NCBI RefSeq assembly: GCF_003614185.1 | Contig: NZ_KZ987724.1 | Coordinates: 1,016,771 to 1,080,770, forward strand | Source: Paenibacillus aceti | GTDB lineage: Bacteria; Bacillota; Bacilli; Paenibacillales; Paenibacillaceae | Direction: 5' to 3' | Length of the DNA stretch: 64,000 bases | Shown: positions 44,617-54,030 of the stretch, piece by piece | How the letters are laid out: every line of letters begins with the position of its first letter | How positions within the stretch are numbered: position 1 is the stretch's first letter | Translations under genes and position numbers: made by a program | Notes under the pieces: generated by a model | Told to the model about the DNA's origin: nothing | The model's database searches: none | What the model saw: only the letters and a program-made list of their open reading frames with translations

Positions 44617-47600
44617 ATGATGTATTTGACCGCCTATGATATGGATGCCGAGTGGATCGCCGAGCTGATTGAAAAGTCTGGGGAGATGAGTCCGGATCTG
44701 CGGGGCGATTTGATCAACTATTTTGCAAGTGATGCCGAAGCTGAGCAGCAGCGGGCCTTCATCTTCGCCTCCCTCTCTGATAAGAGCATGACGAATCGTG
44801 AGCATGCGTTGCGCCGAGTGAAGCGGCTGTCTCTGCAGGAGAGCGAGCTGAAGCAGGTGGAGGGCTTGCTGAAGCTGAAGACTGGCTCACTTAGGCAGAG
44901 TGCTATCGATATTCTACTGCATCAGCCCGAGGAACTGCTGGCTCCGAGCCTGGAACGGTTGCTCTCGGCGAAGGGCGAACTACAGCGGCTGGCCGGATTG
45001 GAGCTGTTGTCCGAGCTCAAGGAGGATCAGGATCGCGCGGAGCAATATGAGCAGCTGCGGTCATGGGCGGATCATATCACCGATCCGACGCCGAAGGAAA
45101 GACAGCTGCTGGATAAATTGAAGCAGGGCAGCGGCGGCTTTAACGCTGAGAACGGCTTTGGCCTGTACGATCCGCAGCAGACAGAAGACTGGCTCTTAGA
45201 GCAGCGCGATGTATCCGGGGTCGATCTGAAGCAAATCCTGACGATCTCGACTGAACGCGCAAGCAAGTTTTTACAAGGATTAGATGAGCTGGTGCATGAA
45301 TATCGCGATACGGAATACGAGGTTGAATATTATGGCGGCCAGAGAGAAACGAAGCTGATCGGAGCGGATTTAAGGTCATTATCGTATACATCGCGTTCCG
45401 ATTCTAACGCGCTAGATTATAATCGTTTTGATAGGGAGAGTGAGCTGCAGAGGTATCCCCTAGCCGAGAAATGGCAGCGTTATTGCGAGGAGAGCGAGCT
45501 GAATGCTCAAGAACTGCTGACGCTTAATTATGCAATTCTGTCAGCGGATATTACGGAAACTTTGTATTCATTCTATAGTTGTTTTTCCGATGTCGTAGAT
45601 TTCGATGCCATGAGGAAGACCAAATTGCTTGCTGGGCGCAGGCAACAATATCTGGAGCAGGTCCTCCCACTGGAGAGTATCCTGGAGGTGCTGGACATAT
45701 TGAACCGGCTCCGTTATAGCAGCCAGGTGAAAACGCTGGTGCATGCTTTTTTTGCTGACAGCGAGCGTAGCGATACGTATGATCTGTTGGAAGCGGCTAT
45801 GGTTAAGGCGATGACATATGATGTGAAGGATTTGACCGCACAGGATCGACCGGTATGGAAGGTGGCGATAGGACCTTTGCTCGCGATGCTGCGCAGCCGG
45901 GTCTACGATGTGGAATCCTTCCGTTCTTGCTTCCGTACGGTGATTCAGTACGATCTATTAAGACGAGAGATTGATAAGACCCGTTATTCCAGCCTCGGCC
46001 TGGATCAATATTTCAGGGCCTTCCTGCTCGGAGTGATCGGGGAGAATGAGCTGTGTAAGGAATTGCTAGGCCAGGAGGCCAGCCATCACATGCGGGCGCT
46101 GACCTCTCCGCAGGATTCGTTAGTGAACCGAAATGAGAAGCTGATCGAGCTGCGTGAACGTATCGTTACGCGTCTGCTCGATATCGAGCTTGCTCGGGGG
46201 GATTTGAAGACGGAGGCTACGGCTTGCACGATGTCCTTCCAGCGGATTTACGGTATGGAACCGTTGATCCGTATTCTTACTAGCCTGCGGGGCGAGACAT
46301 TCGTTCGCGGCTATATCTATAGCTACAGTGGTCAGACGACCAAGAAGGAATCGCTCAGTCATCTCCTGAGAATCTGTTATCCACGCGATGGGGAGGATGA
46401 GGCGAAGCTCGGGCAATTGCTGAAGGGGACGGGAATTTCCGAGAAGCTGCTGCTGGAAGCGGCCATGTATGCGCCGCAATGGATTGAAATTGTGTCGCGG
46501 CATTTGGGCTGGGAAGGGCTGCGCAGTGCCGCATGGTATTTCCATGCTCATGTTAATGAGAGCTTTTCCGCGGAAAAAGAGACAATCGTCGCCCATTATT
46601 CACCGATTACGCCGCAGGAATTTAATGACGGGGCATTTGACGTCAATTGGTTCAATGAAGCTTATCGCATGATTGGGGAGGAGCGCTTCCGCCTGTTATA
46701 TGACTGCGCCAAGTATATTTCCGCGGGCTCCAATCACCGCCGTTCGCAGCTGTTCGCCGATTCGGTTCTGGGCCGTCTGCGTCTGGAAGACATGCAGCGT
46801 TCTGTCATCGATAAAAGGAACAAGGAGCATTTACTGGCATACAGCTTGATTCCGTTCAAGTCTGATCGGGAGCAGGATTTGCGTGAGCGATACAGCTTCA
46901 TTCAGGAGTTCTTGAAGCAGAGCAGGAGCTTTGGCGCGCAGCGCCGGGCCAGCGAAGGCACGGTCGGGCAAATTGCGCTGGGCAATCTGGCCCGTAGTGC
47001 GGGATATGCCGATGTGATCCGGCTGACCTGGGATATGGAAGCGCGTATGCTGGAGCAGTTGGCGAGTCTGTTCGAGCCGTATGCCCTGGATAAGGATACG
47101 TCTGTGCGCCTGACGGTGGATGAGGAAGGCAAGACTGAGCTTGAGGTGACCAGCAAGGGCAAGCGGCTGAAATCGGTGCCGGCCCGATTCAAAAAGGACG
47201 GCTATATGGAGCAGCTCAAGCAGGCGAAGACGGAGCTGACCGACCAGTATCGCCGCGCGAAGCGGGAGCTGGAGCGTTCGATGGCGGAGCAAAGTAATTT
47301 CCGCGCTAGTGAACTGGCGGCTTTAGCGGCGAGCCCGGTGCTGCGTCCGCTGGTGGAGGCGCTGGTATTTAAAGCGGATCAGCAGCTTGGCTATTTCACG
47401 GCAGCGGAGGATGGCACCTTGCGGCTGGTTGAGCCGGGCGGTGATACCTGGGGGCTGGCGGCCAAGGATGAGTTGACGATCGCGCATCCGCTGGATCTGT
47501 ATGAGAGCGGCGAGTGGAGCGAGTATCAGCGGGATTTATTCGCTCGCGGCATTCGGCAGCCGTTCAAGCAGGTGTTCCGGGAGCTGTACCTGGTGAACGC

Positions 47601-48270
47601 GGATGAGCGGGCGGGCAAGGCGGGATCGCGACGCTATGCCGGGCATCAGGTGCAGCCGAGCAAGACGGTGGCGCTGCTGCGCGGACGCGGCTGGACGGTC
47701 AGCTACGAGTCCGGTCTGCAAAAAGTGCATTACCGGGACAATATTATCGCCACGATCTACGCGCTGGCCGACTGGTTCTCGCCAGCGGACACGGAGGCGC
47801 CGACCTTGGAGACGGTGGAGTTCCTGGATCGCAAGACGTATCAACGGATTCCAGTCGATCAGGTTCCGCCAGTCCTGTTCTCGGAGACGATGCGGGACAT
47901 CGATCTGGTCGTCAGCACCGCGCATGTTGGCGGCGTCGATCCAGAGGCCAGTCTGACGACGATCGAGCTGCGGAAGGTGATCGTGGAGGAATCCCTGCGC
48001 CTGCTCAAGCTGAGCAATGTGAAGCTGGACGGCAATTTTGCCCGTATCGAGGGCAAGCTGGGCGAATATGCCGTGCATCTCGGCAGCGGCATGGCCTATA
48101 AGCAGGGCACGGGTGCGCTGCACATCATTCCGGTGCATTCCCAGCATCGCGGACGGCTGTTCCTGCCGTTCATGGACGAGGACCCAAGAACGGCTGAGGT
48201 GCTGTCCAAGGTCGTGCTGCTGGCCGAAGACACCAAAATCAAGGACCCGCAGATTTTGGTGCAGTTGTAG
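44617..48270 (+). CDS. DUF4132 domain protein, C-terminal part after apparent frameshift
   Basis: About 1217 residues from the ATG at 44617, which overlaps no stop and has no ribosome site upstream. The middle is a long helical scaffold. The C-terminal 370 residues carry the DUF4132 region: RFKKDGYMEQLKQAKTELT, an LRPLVEALVFK segment, and SETMRDIDLVVSTAHVGGVDP, VKLDGNFARIEGKL, then LFLPFMDEDPRTAEVLSKV. The family includes E. coli MolR-like proteins of unknown biochemical role. With the preceding frame the protein would be near 1670 residues, which fits uninterrupted Bacillota homologs. Whether it is made today depends on the frameshift being real. Confidence 0.8.
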   Translation: MMYLTAYDMDAEWIAELIEKSGEMSPDLRGDLINYFASDAEAEQQRAFIFASLSDKSMTNREHALRRVKRLSLQESELKQVEGLLKLKTGSLRQSAIDILLHQPEELLAPSLERLLSAKGELQRLAGLELLSELKEDQDRAEQYEQLRSWADHITDPTPKERQLLDKLKQGSGGFNAENGFGLYDPQQTEDWLLEQRDVSGVDLKQILTISTERASKFLQGLDELVHEYRDTEYEVEYYGGQRETKLIGADLRSLSYTSRSDSNALDYNRFDRESELQRYPLAEKWQRYCEESELNAQELLTLNYAILSADITETLYSFYSCFSDVVDFDAMRKTKLLAGRRQQYLEQVLPLESILEVLDILNRLRYSSQVKTLVHAFFADSERSDTYDLLEAAMVKAMTYDVKDLTAQDRPVWKVAIGPLLAMLRSRVYDVESFRSCFRTVIQYDLLRREIDKTRYSSLGLDQYFRAFLLGVIGENELCKELLGQEASHHMRALTSPQDSLVNRNEKLIELRERIVTRLLDIELARGDLKTEATACTMSFQRIYGMEPLIRILTSLRGETFVRGYIYSYSGQTTKKESLSHLLRICYPRDGEDEAKLGQLLKGTGISEKLLLEAAMYAPQWIEIVSRHLGWEGLRSAAWYFHAHVNESFSAEKETIVAHYSPITPQEFNDGAFDVNWFNEAYRMIGEERFRLLYDCAKYISAGSNHRRSQLFADSVLGRLRLEDMQRSVIDKRNKEHLLAYSLIPFKSDREQDLRERYSFIQEFLKQSRSFGAQRRASEGTVGQIALGNLARSAGYADVIRLTWDMEARMLEQLASLFEPYALDKDTSVRLTVDEEGKTELEVTSKGKRLKSVPARFKKDGYMEQLKQAKTELTDQYRRAKRELERSMAEQSNFRASELAALAASPVLRPLVEALVFKADQQLGYFTAAEDGTLRLVEPGGDTWGLAAKDELTIAHPLDLYESGEWSEYQRDLFARGIRQPFKQVFRELYLVNADERAGKAGSRRYAGHQVQPSKTVALLRGRGWTVSYESGLQKVHYRDNIIATIYALADWFSPADTEAPTLETVEFLDRKTYQRIPVDQVPPVLFSETMRDIDLVVSTAHVGGVDPEASLTTIELRKVIVEESLRLLKLSNVKLDGNFARIEGKLGEYAVHLGSGMAYKQGTGALHIIPVHSQHRGRLFLPFMDEDPRTAEVLSKVVLLAEDTKIKDPQILVQL

Positions 48271-48366
48271 GGGGCGCAGGTCGAGGGGGTAGCCTAGGGT
48301 GAGTGATAGGGCGCCCCAAATGTGCCTTTCGCCCTTAGGCGCGTACCCTAGACGCCTCCTCCCCCC

Positions 48367-48553
48367 TCTAACGAAACTGGAGAACGCTATTTGAGTCAAT
48401 TTACGGCCTTTTGAAATCTAACGAAACACCATATCGTTATTCGAGCGAAATAGTACCCGATCAGCCCATTTTCAGCTCAATAGCGATCCCCAGTTTCGTT
48501 AGATCTTTCAAAGGCCTTTTTTTGCCCAAATAGCGTTACCACGTTTCGTTAGC
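48367..48553. repeat. Four-box intergenic repeat element, TAACGAAAC type (copy 2)
   Basis: Boxes of 25 bases start at 48367 and 48417 (forward) and 48479 and 48529 (reverse): spacings 50, 62, 50, exactly as in the copy at 19526. Box 2 is identical to boxes 1 and 2 of that copy. The 25-base segments between boxes 1-2 and 3-4 are also partly complementary (around GGCCTTTTGAAA), so the entire 187 bp could form one long hairpin. It lies between converging genes (DUF4132 and serine hydrolase). Confidence 0.9.
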
Positions 48554-48567
48554 GGCCCAAAAGCGTA

Positions 48568-49542
48568 CTAATCCATTAACGCAGGCAATATGTATTCTCG
48601 AAAAATATCAGGCTGCTCCTTCTTCTTGCGATTGTCATGCGTCTGGACTACCACCGTCTCCAAGCTCGGGATGATATGGATGAATTGTCCGCCGAAGCCG
48701 CGTGCATAGTAGTAATCTACAGCGGACAGCGAATCTACCCACCAATGCCAGCCATAGAAGCCGCGACGCGGCGCTTCCGCGGGGATCGCCGGCTTGACGG
48801 ACTTCGCGATGAGTTCCGCGGGGATCAGCTGCTTATTCTTCCACAGCCCTTGCTGCAGATAGAGTTGTCCGAATTTAAGCATATCGTCAGGGCGCAGCCA
48901 TAGACCGAAGCCGCCTGTATGGAAGCCCTGCGGATCGGTCTCCCATTGATAGGATTCAATCCCGAGCGGCCCGAATAAGTGCTTCTCGGCGAACTCGGCC
49001 ACGGACAGACCGGTCGCTTGCACCAGGATCGCCGACAGCAGCTGCGAGACCCCGGAGTTATACTCCATTCGCACACCTGGAAGATCGGAGAGGGGTTGAT
49101 CGAGCACGTAATTGATCCAATCGGAAGTCCGGGTCATCGTCGGAAAAGAATTCCGCCCGCCAAACTCAGTCCACTCAAAGCCCGCCGACATCGTTAATAG
49201 ATGCTCCAGCGTAATGTCGAGCTTGCGAGAATCCGGGATTCCGCGCTGATCCGAACCATTCTCATGGCCTGATGTATCTCTGACAGACCGATATTCAGCC
49301 TTAATCCTAAGCTCAGGGAAAAACTTTGAAATCGCCGTGTCCGGCGGCGGAACCACACCTTTCTCCATTCCGATACATATGAGCGCGGAGAGAATACTTT
49401 TGGTGCAGGAATTGATCTTGGCGATTTGATCCTTAAATCTCGGTTCCTTATAATATTCGAAGATAAGCCTGCCTTGCTTGCGAATCAGACAGCTCCTTAG
49501 CTTCAGGTCTGCAAGAGGGGAGAATAGTGAAGATAGATTCAT
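48568..49542 (-). CDS. Serine hydrolase, class C beta-lactamase family
   Basis: A protein of about 325 residues. The SxxK motif is SCTKSILS, the YxN motif is YNSGVSQLL, and GFYGWHWWVDS with an ARGFGGQFIHIIP strand lies near the end. There is no signal peptide, so it is probably cytoplasmic and acts as an esterase or amidase rather than an antibiotic-degrading enzyme. The start at 49542 has AAAGGA eight bases upstream; ATGs further up (to 49626) lack a ribosome site. Confidence 0.85.
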   Translation of the reverse strand: MNLSSLFSPLADLKLRSCLIRKQGRLIFEYYKEPRFKDQIAKINSCTKSILSALICIGMEKGVVPPPDTAISKFFPELRIKAEYRSVRDTSGHENGSDQRGIPDSRKLDITLEHLLTMSAGFEWTEFGGRNSFPTMTRTSDWINYVLDQPLSDLPGVRMEYNSGVSQLLSAILVQATGLSVAEFAEKHLFGPLGIESYQWETDPQGFHTGGFGLWLRPDDMLKFGQLYLQQGLWKNKQLIPAELIAKSVKPAIPAEAPRRGFYGWHWWVDSLSAVDYYYARGFGGQFIHIIPSLETVVVQTHDNRKKKEQPDIFREYILPALMD

Positions 49543-49598
49543 GTCGTTCATCCTTTGGCTGATGATATATGTACCCATATTATGACCTAATTGAGCAT

Positions 49599-49642
49599 AA
49601 AAAACAGCCCTCCACGTCATTCGCATGACGAAGGGGCTGCTA
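49599..49642 (-). terminator. Terminator of the alkaline phosphatase gene
   Basis: CAGCCCC pairs with GGGCTG around an inner CGTCAT/ATGACG stem, and six T follow on the minus strand. It lies 14 bases after the phosphatase stop. Confidence 0.85.
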
Positions 49643-49655
49643 TTTTGGAATCAGA

Positions 49656-50921
49656 TTATTTCTTTGCCTTCAGGCCGAGAGCCTGCATCAGCTTGCTGAA
49701 TACTTCTGTATTCTCATAGCTTCCTGTGAATAGCTCTGCGTTCTTTCCGATGGCTGTGAGCGGGATGTCTACCGCCGTATGTCCAGAGGTAGTCCAGTCC
49801 ACGACGAATTTATCTTTGGATTTGGCGATGGCGAATGGTCCATCTTCCTGGGAAATGCCATCTCCTGATTCATCCTTATCATCGATCGGTTCAATCGCGA
49901 GCCCGCCAGTTTCATGATCCGCCAGCACGAGTACCAGGGTATCCGGGTTCTTCTTGGCAAAATCCTTGGCCAACTTCACGGCTTTATCCAGCTCCTGGCC
50001 CGATTTGATCGTCATCTTCGCATTGTTCTCATGGGCGAACTCATCCGTGCCTTCCTCTTCAACCATCAGGAAGAAGCCTTTTTTGTTCGTGGAGAGGGTA
50101 TCCAGCGCTTTCTGCGTCATTTCCGGCAAAGAGACCACCGGATCGTAAATATCTCCTTCGCCTTCCGGATTCTGCTGGAACATTTCCTCATTAGCGAACA
50201 GTCCGAGCAGCTTGCCGCTCTTGGCTTTTTGCAGCTCCGACTTGCTTGAGATATAAGTATAGCCCAATTGCTTCGCCTTGTTCACCAGATTGCCCTGCGT
50301 TCCTTTGCTCTTCTCCGAAGGGTCTTCCGCAGGCTCATCCTTGAATTTACCTGGATCTCCGGCCGGATACCAGAAATCTTCACCTCCGCCAAGAATAACA
50401 TCGAGCTTGCTCTCGGTAATGAACTGTAGAGCGATGTCGCTCTGTTTGGAGCGGTCCTCGACATGCGCGCCGAAGGCTGCGCCCGTGGCATCCGTAACCT
50501 GGCTCGTCGTGACGACGCCCGTGGATTTTCCGGCATCCTTGGCATATTCCATAATCGTCTTGACCTTTTTCTTATTCGCGTCCAGACCGATTGCGCCATT
50601 GTATGTCTTCACTCCGCTTGCATAAGCCGTGGCTGCCGCCGCCGAGTCGGTTATCGGCACGATCGAGCTCGTATGAACTAAACCCACATAAGGCATATCG
50701 TCCATCGCCAGCTTCCCGTTGACACCAACGGTGGCCAGACGGATTGCATTGCGTGCAGCCGTACCCATTCCATCGCCGATAAATAGGATTACATTTTTCG
50801 TATGCGGGGTTGCAGCTTCCGCATGATTGGAAATTTGCGTTGTAATAGCCCCAGAGACGAGGAGTGCTGCGGCGGTTGTGGCTACAATCGCTTGTTTCAG
50901 TTTGGTCTTATGTGGTTTCAT
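49656..50921 (-). CDS. Secreted alkaline phosphatase
   Basis: A 421-residue PhoA-type phosphatase. A signal peptide (MKPHKTKLKQAIVATTAA, AALLVSG, probable AEA cleavage) is followed by the metal-binding FIGDGMG and the nucleophile Ser in ITDSAAAATAYASG. The second metal cluster is ADHETGG, with a distal His in TTSGHTAVDIP. It releases phosphate from esters outside the cell and needs Zn/Mg. GGGAGGG precedes the ATG. No PhoP box could be identified upstream. Confidence 0.93.
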   Translation of the reverse strand: MKPHKTKLKQAIVATTAAALLVSGAITTQISNHAEAATPHTKNVILFIGDGMGTAARNAIRLATVGVNGKLAMDDMPYVGLVHTSSIVPITDSAAAATAYASGVKTYNGAIGLDANKKKVKTIMEYAKDAGKSTGVVTTSQVTDATGAAFGAHVEDRSKQSDIALQFITESKLDVILGGGEDFWYPAGDPGKFKDEPAEDPSEKSKGTQGNLVNKAKQLGYTYISSKSELQKAKSGKLLGLFANEEMFQQNPEGEGDIYDPVVSLPEMTQKALDTLSTNKKGFFLMVEEEGTDEFAHENNAKMTIKSGQELDKAVKLAKDFAKKNPDTLVLVLADHETGGLAIEPIDDKDESGDGISQEDGPFAIAKSKDKFVVDWTTSGHTAVDIPLTAIGKNAELFTGSYENTEVFSKLMQALGLKAKK

Positions 50922-51050
50922 ATTTTATTTACCCTCCCAAATAGTGGTTTACAAATTTAATAGTAAGTTACATATGTTAAGAGAGTGTTTCTTTAATTAC
51001 CATATCATGTAAACTGCAGAGTCTGTCCCGTTACGAACCTCGCGCTAAGT

Positions 51051-51240
51051 CGAAAACTGCAAATATGCAGGCTTTTCACCTCTAACCCACCTGTCTGTAG
51101 CAAATTCCTGCAAATGTGCAGGCTTTTCCATCCTTTTCTGCGAAAGTGGGCTGATAGATAGAAAAAAGATGCATATTCGCAGGAATTTACGTTTTCGGGG
51201 CGAGGTAGTCGCCCAATTCCTGCAAATGTGCAGGCTTTTC
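51051..51240. repeat. Four-box intergenic repeat element, TGCA-N4-TGCA type (copy 2)
   Basis: Cores lie at 51058-51069, 51109-51120, 51170-51181 and 51221-51232: spacings 51, 61 and 51. Typical boxes read ATTCCTGCAAATGTGCAGG, then CTTTT. It lies between the asparaginase terminator and the alkaline phosphatase gene, both leftward, so this copy is not between converging genes. Long open frames across it on both strands are by-products of the repeat. Confidence 0.87.
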
Positions 51241-51259
51241 CATCCGGAACGCAAAACAA

Positions 51260-51287
51260 GACCATCAGGACGAACTTCCTGATGGTC
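51260..51287 (-). terminator. Terminator of the asparaginase gene
   Basis: A perfect 10-bp stem, GACCATCAGG with CCTGATGGTC, has TTGTTTTG on the minus-strand side. It lies 26 bases after the asparaginase stop. Confidence 0.8.
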
Positions 51288-51313
51288 TCGCTTAAGTCAA
51301 CACCGGACTACTT

Positions 51314-52351
51314 CTAATACTCGTTGAACATGGAGGCGATCTCGTGATAATCCGTCGTCTGCGTCAGCGCGAGGGAGAGGAGAATCCTTGCTTTCTGCGG
51401 GACGAGACTGTTGCAAGGGATCGAATTGGCGGACAGATCGATATAAGCGTCCTTGAGCGTGATTCCGCTGGATATCCGCGAGCAGCGCACGACCGGGATA
51501 TTGCTATTCTTAAGAGAGCGAACCCGATCGATCCACGGCTTGCTATAGATGCCTCCGCCCGCACCGGCGATGACGATTCCTTGGGAGATCGTCGCCAGAT
51601 AGTCGAGAATGCCCGGATCGGCATCGACATGGAAATAAGCGACCGATACGGCGGGCAGCTCCGTAATATTCGAAATATCGAATTGGGCATCGGTCGTATG
51701 CTTCTTCAGGGAGCGGGTATAGAAGAATGCCTGATGGTCCCGCATATAACCGAGGCAGCCGAAGTCCCGTTCATCGAAGGCATTGGCCTTGAAGGTATTT
51801 ACCTTCTGTACATCTCTGCCGCTATAGATCCCTTCTGCAAACACAACCATGACCCCTTGTCCCTGAGCCTCCGGGTTCGCCGCCAGCGCGACGGACTGGA
51901 ACAGATTCAGCGGCCCATCAGCGCTAATCGCGGTCGCTGGGCGCATCGAGCCGGTAATAATGACCGGTTTATCCGTCTTCACGACCAGATTCAGGAAATA
52001 GGAAGTTTCATCCAGTGTATCCGTGCCATGGGTAATGACGAAGCCATGCACATCGGGTCTCAGTGCCATTTTATTGATGATGGTCGCCAGAGTCAGCCAG
52101 TGCTGACCGGTAATATCGGCGCTGCACAGATTGCTGATCTGAATGCCCAGACAATTGGCAATTTCATTCAAGTGCGGCACACTGTCCAGCAGATGCTCAA
52201 TCGGCAGCGAGCCGGGCTCATAGTTCAAGGTTTTATGCGCTTCACCGCTGCCCGCAATCGTCCCGCCGGTGGCTAGAACCACTACATTTTTCAATTCAGG
52301 ATTGTAAGAAGGCAGTGTGTCAAATTGTACGGAATAATCAGGTATTATCAT
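51314..52351 (-). CDS. L-asparaginase
   Basis: A 345-residue asparaginase. The first catalytic Thr is in VVLATGGTIAGSG, the second in FVITHGTDTLDETSYFL, with SMRPATAISADGP between them. There is no signal peptide, so it is probably cytoplasmic, although the length fits the type II branch as well. The start at 52351 follows AAAGGA; an earlier ATG at 52375 is upstream of it. It hydrolyses asparagine to aspartate and ammonia. Confidence 0.92.
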   Translation of the reverse strand: MIIPDYSVQFDTLPSYNPELKNVVVLATGGTIAGSGEAHKTLNYEPGSLPIEHLLDSVPHLNEIANCLGIQISNLCSADITGQHWLTLATIINKMALRPDVHGFVITHGTDTLDETSYFLNLVVKTDKPVIITGSMRPATAISADGPLNLFQSVALAANPEAQGQGVMVVFAEGIYSGRDVQKVNTFKANAFDERDFGCLGYMRDHQAFFYTRSLKKHTTDAQFDISNITELPAVSVAYFHVDADPGILDYLATISQGIVIAGAGGGIYSKPWIDRVRSLKNSNIPVVRCSRISSGITLKDAYIDLSANSIPCNSLVPQKARILLSLALTQTTDYHEIASMFNEY

Positions 52352-52543
52352 GTGCGAGTTTCCTTTCCGATTCAATCTCTTCAGTCTGAAAATTAACCTA
52401 TATTGGGCAATAAGTCAAATACATGCGCTGTAGTCTGCCACGCGATAAACAAAACAATTCACCTGCAATAAAAATAATTAATTTTACTTATCGTCCTTTC
52501 TTTTGTATGTTGTAATAAACATTGAGAAGGGTGATGACTAGAC

Positions 52544-53902
52544 ATGAAGGAGCTACCAGAGTTATATCGTGAACAGTTTCCTTATTCTGCGCCTCCGCGT
52601 ATTCTGTTCGACGGGATAGAAGTTCCTGCCGCGCTGCCCTCGGATATATTTATTACGGACACAACATTTCGGGATGGTCAGCAGGCCAGGCCTCCTTATA
52701 CAGTGAAGCAGATTGAGACCTTATTTGATTTTCTACATCGTTTATCCGGGCCTCGTGGCGTGATTCGCCAATCTGAATTCTTTCTCTATACGAAGAAGGA
52801 TCGTGATGCAGCTTACGCCTGTATGGAGAAGGGATATCTATTTCCTGAGGTAACGTCCTGGATCAGGGCGGTGAAGCAGGATTTTGCCTTAGTCAAAGAG
52901 ATGGGAATCAAAGAGACCGGAATTCTGACCTCGATCTCTGATTATCATATTCATCTGAAGCTGGGGATGAGCAGAGAGCAAGCTATGAAGCAATATCTTG
53001 ATGTGGTAACAGCTGCTCTTGAGGCGGGGATTCGCCCGCGCTGTCATCTGGAGGATATCACCCGGGCGGATATGAAGGGGATGGTGATTCCCTTTGTCCG
53101 CAAGCTGGTCGAATTGTCTGAAGAGAGCGGGATTCCGGTCAAGGTGAGGCTCTGCGATACGATGGGGCTTGGTGTGTCCTATCCGGGGGCGATGCTGCCA
53201 AGGAGTGTGCCTAGAATCATCCATTGCTTACGGACGGAGACGGGCATTACCAGTGATCTGTTGGAGTGGCATGGACATAATGACTTCTATAAGGTTTTGA
53301 CTAATGCGGCAACAGCCTGGCTGTACGGAGTAGGGGGGATCAACGGAACATTGCTCGGGTTTGGGGAGCGTACAGGGAATACGCCGATTGAAGCGCTATT
53401 GATCGAGTATATGGGACTTACCGGGGATACTTCCGTCGATACCACTATTATTACGGAGATCGCTGAGTATTTTGCGCGCGAGCTGAACTATCAGGTGCCG
53501 CCGATGACGCCGTTTATCGGATCGCAAATCAATGTAACCTCTGCCGGAATTCATGCGGATGGTGTGGTGAAGAATGAAGAGATTTACAATATTTTTGATA
53601 CCGGAGCATTGCTGAATCGGCCGCTGGGGGTACATGTGACCGATAAAGCCGGATCTGCCGGAGTCGCCTTCTGGGTGAATCAACGATTGGGACTTGGTGG
53701 GGATGAACGCATCGATAAGCGCCATGAGGGCATCCAGCGGATGACGGTGTGGGTGGCTGAGCAATACAAGGACGGTCGCACGACGAGTTTGTCGGATGTG
53801 GAGCTTCTGGTGGCGGCGAAGGAATATTTGCCGGAATTTTTTGAGGGGGAATCGGAGGCTGCTGCTGGAGAAGCTACTGGCACAGATACCCTTCTACCAT
53901 AA
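52544..53902 (+). CDS. LeuA/HMGL-family enzyme resembling Re-citrate synthase
   Basis: A 452-residue pyruvate-carboxyltransferase-family TIM barrel. The metal/catalytic motifs are TDTTFRDGQQARPPYT near residue 38 and RCHLEDITRAD. LEWHGHNDFYKV supplies metal His residues, and GTLLGFGERTGNTPIEALL follows. Unlike isopropylmalate synthase it lacks the C-terminal regulatory domain. From memory, these motifs and the IHADGVVKNEEIYNIFDT segment fit the citrate (Re)-synthase branch known from clostridia better than LeuA. It is divergent from the asparaginase gene, with 190 bases between. Homocitrate- or citramalate-type activity is also possible. Confidence 0.7.
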   Translation: MKELPELYREQFPYSAPPRILFDGIEVPAALPSDIFITDTTFRDGQQARPPYTVKQIETLFDFLHRLSGPRGVIRQSEFFLYTKKDRDAAYACMEKGYLFPEVTSWIRAVKQDFALVKEMGIKETGILTSISDYHIHLKLGMSREQAMKQYLDVVTAALEAGIRPRCHLEDITRADMKGMVIPFVRKLVELSEESGIPVKVRLCDTMGLGVSYPGAMLPRSVPRIIHCLRTETGITSDLLEWHGHNDFYKVLTNAATAWLYGVGGINGTLLGFGERTGNTPIEALLIEYMGLTGDTSVDTTIITEIAEYFARELNYQVPPMTPFIGSQINVTSAGIHADGVVKNEEIYNIFDTGALLNRPLGVHVTDKAGSAGVAFWVNQRLGLGGDERIDKRHEGIQRMTVWVAEQYKDGRTTSLSDVELLVAAKEYLPEFFEGESEAAAGEATGTDTLLP

Positions 53903-53917
53903 AACGCCTATTAAAAT

Positions 53918-53982
53918 AGGCCAACCAGAAATCTCTGGCTGACCTAACCTCATAATAATTCGAAAGCCTGCAAATCTGCAGG
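53918..53982. terminator. Convergent terminator region with one TGCA-type box
   Basis: An imperfect hairpin at 53918-53945 (AGGCCAACCAGA with TCTGGCTGACCT) is followed by a single repeat box, CCTGCA-AATC-TGCAGG at 53967-53982. It lies between the converging citrate-synthase-like and class I aldolase genes. The box is probably a lone relic of the four-box family. Confidence 0.55.
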
Positions 53983-54030
53983 AATTTCCTCAGAACATTC
54001 TGATGTATGTGTATGATCGAATAAAATACT

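Noticed and set aside
44585-44625. Programmed +1 frameshift in the DUF4132 gene
   Set aside because: The site has no slippery codon with a rare or stop codon in the right place and no internal ribosome-like sequence that I can see. A plain insertion or sequencing error is simpler.
47536-48399. A 287-residue minus-strand frame opposite the DUF4132 C-terminus
   Set aside because: GC-rich third positions of the plus-strand gene produce it; there is no start context or known domain.
51005-51265. Open reading frames on the minus strand across the TGCA-type element, with repeated Lys-Ser-Leu-His-like peptides
   Set aside because: The frame is open because the boxes lack stops; there is no ribosome site and the same happens on other frames of these elements. 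Treated as a repeat, not a gene.
53918-53945. Mobile element ends near the citrate-synthase-like gene
   Set aside because: No transposase or target duplication is visible; the sequence is better explained as a weak terminator plus a lone repeat box.
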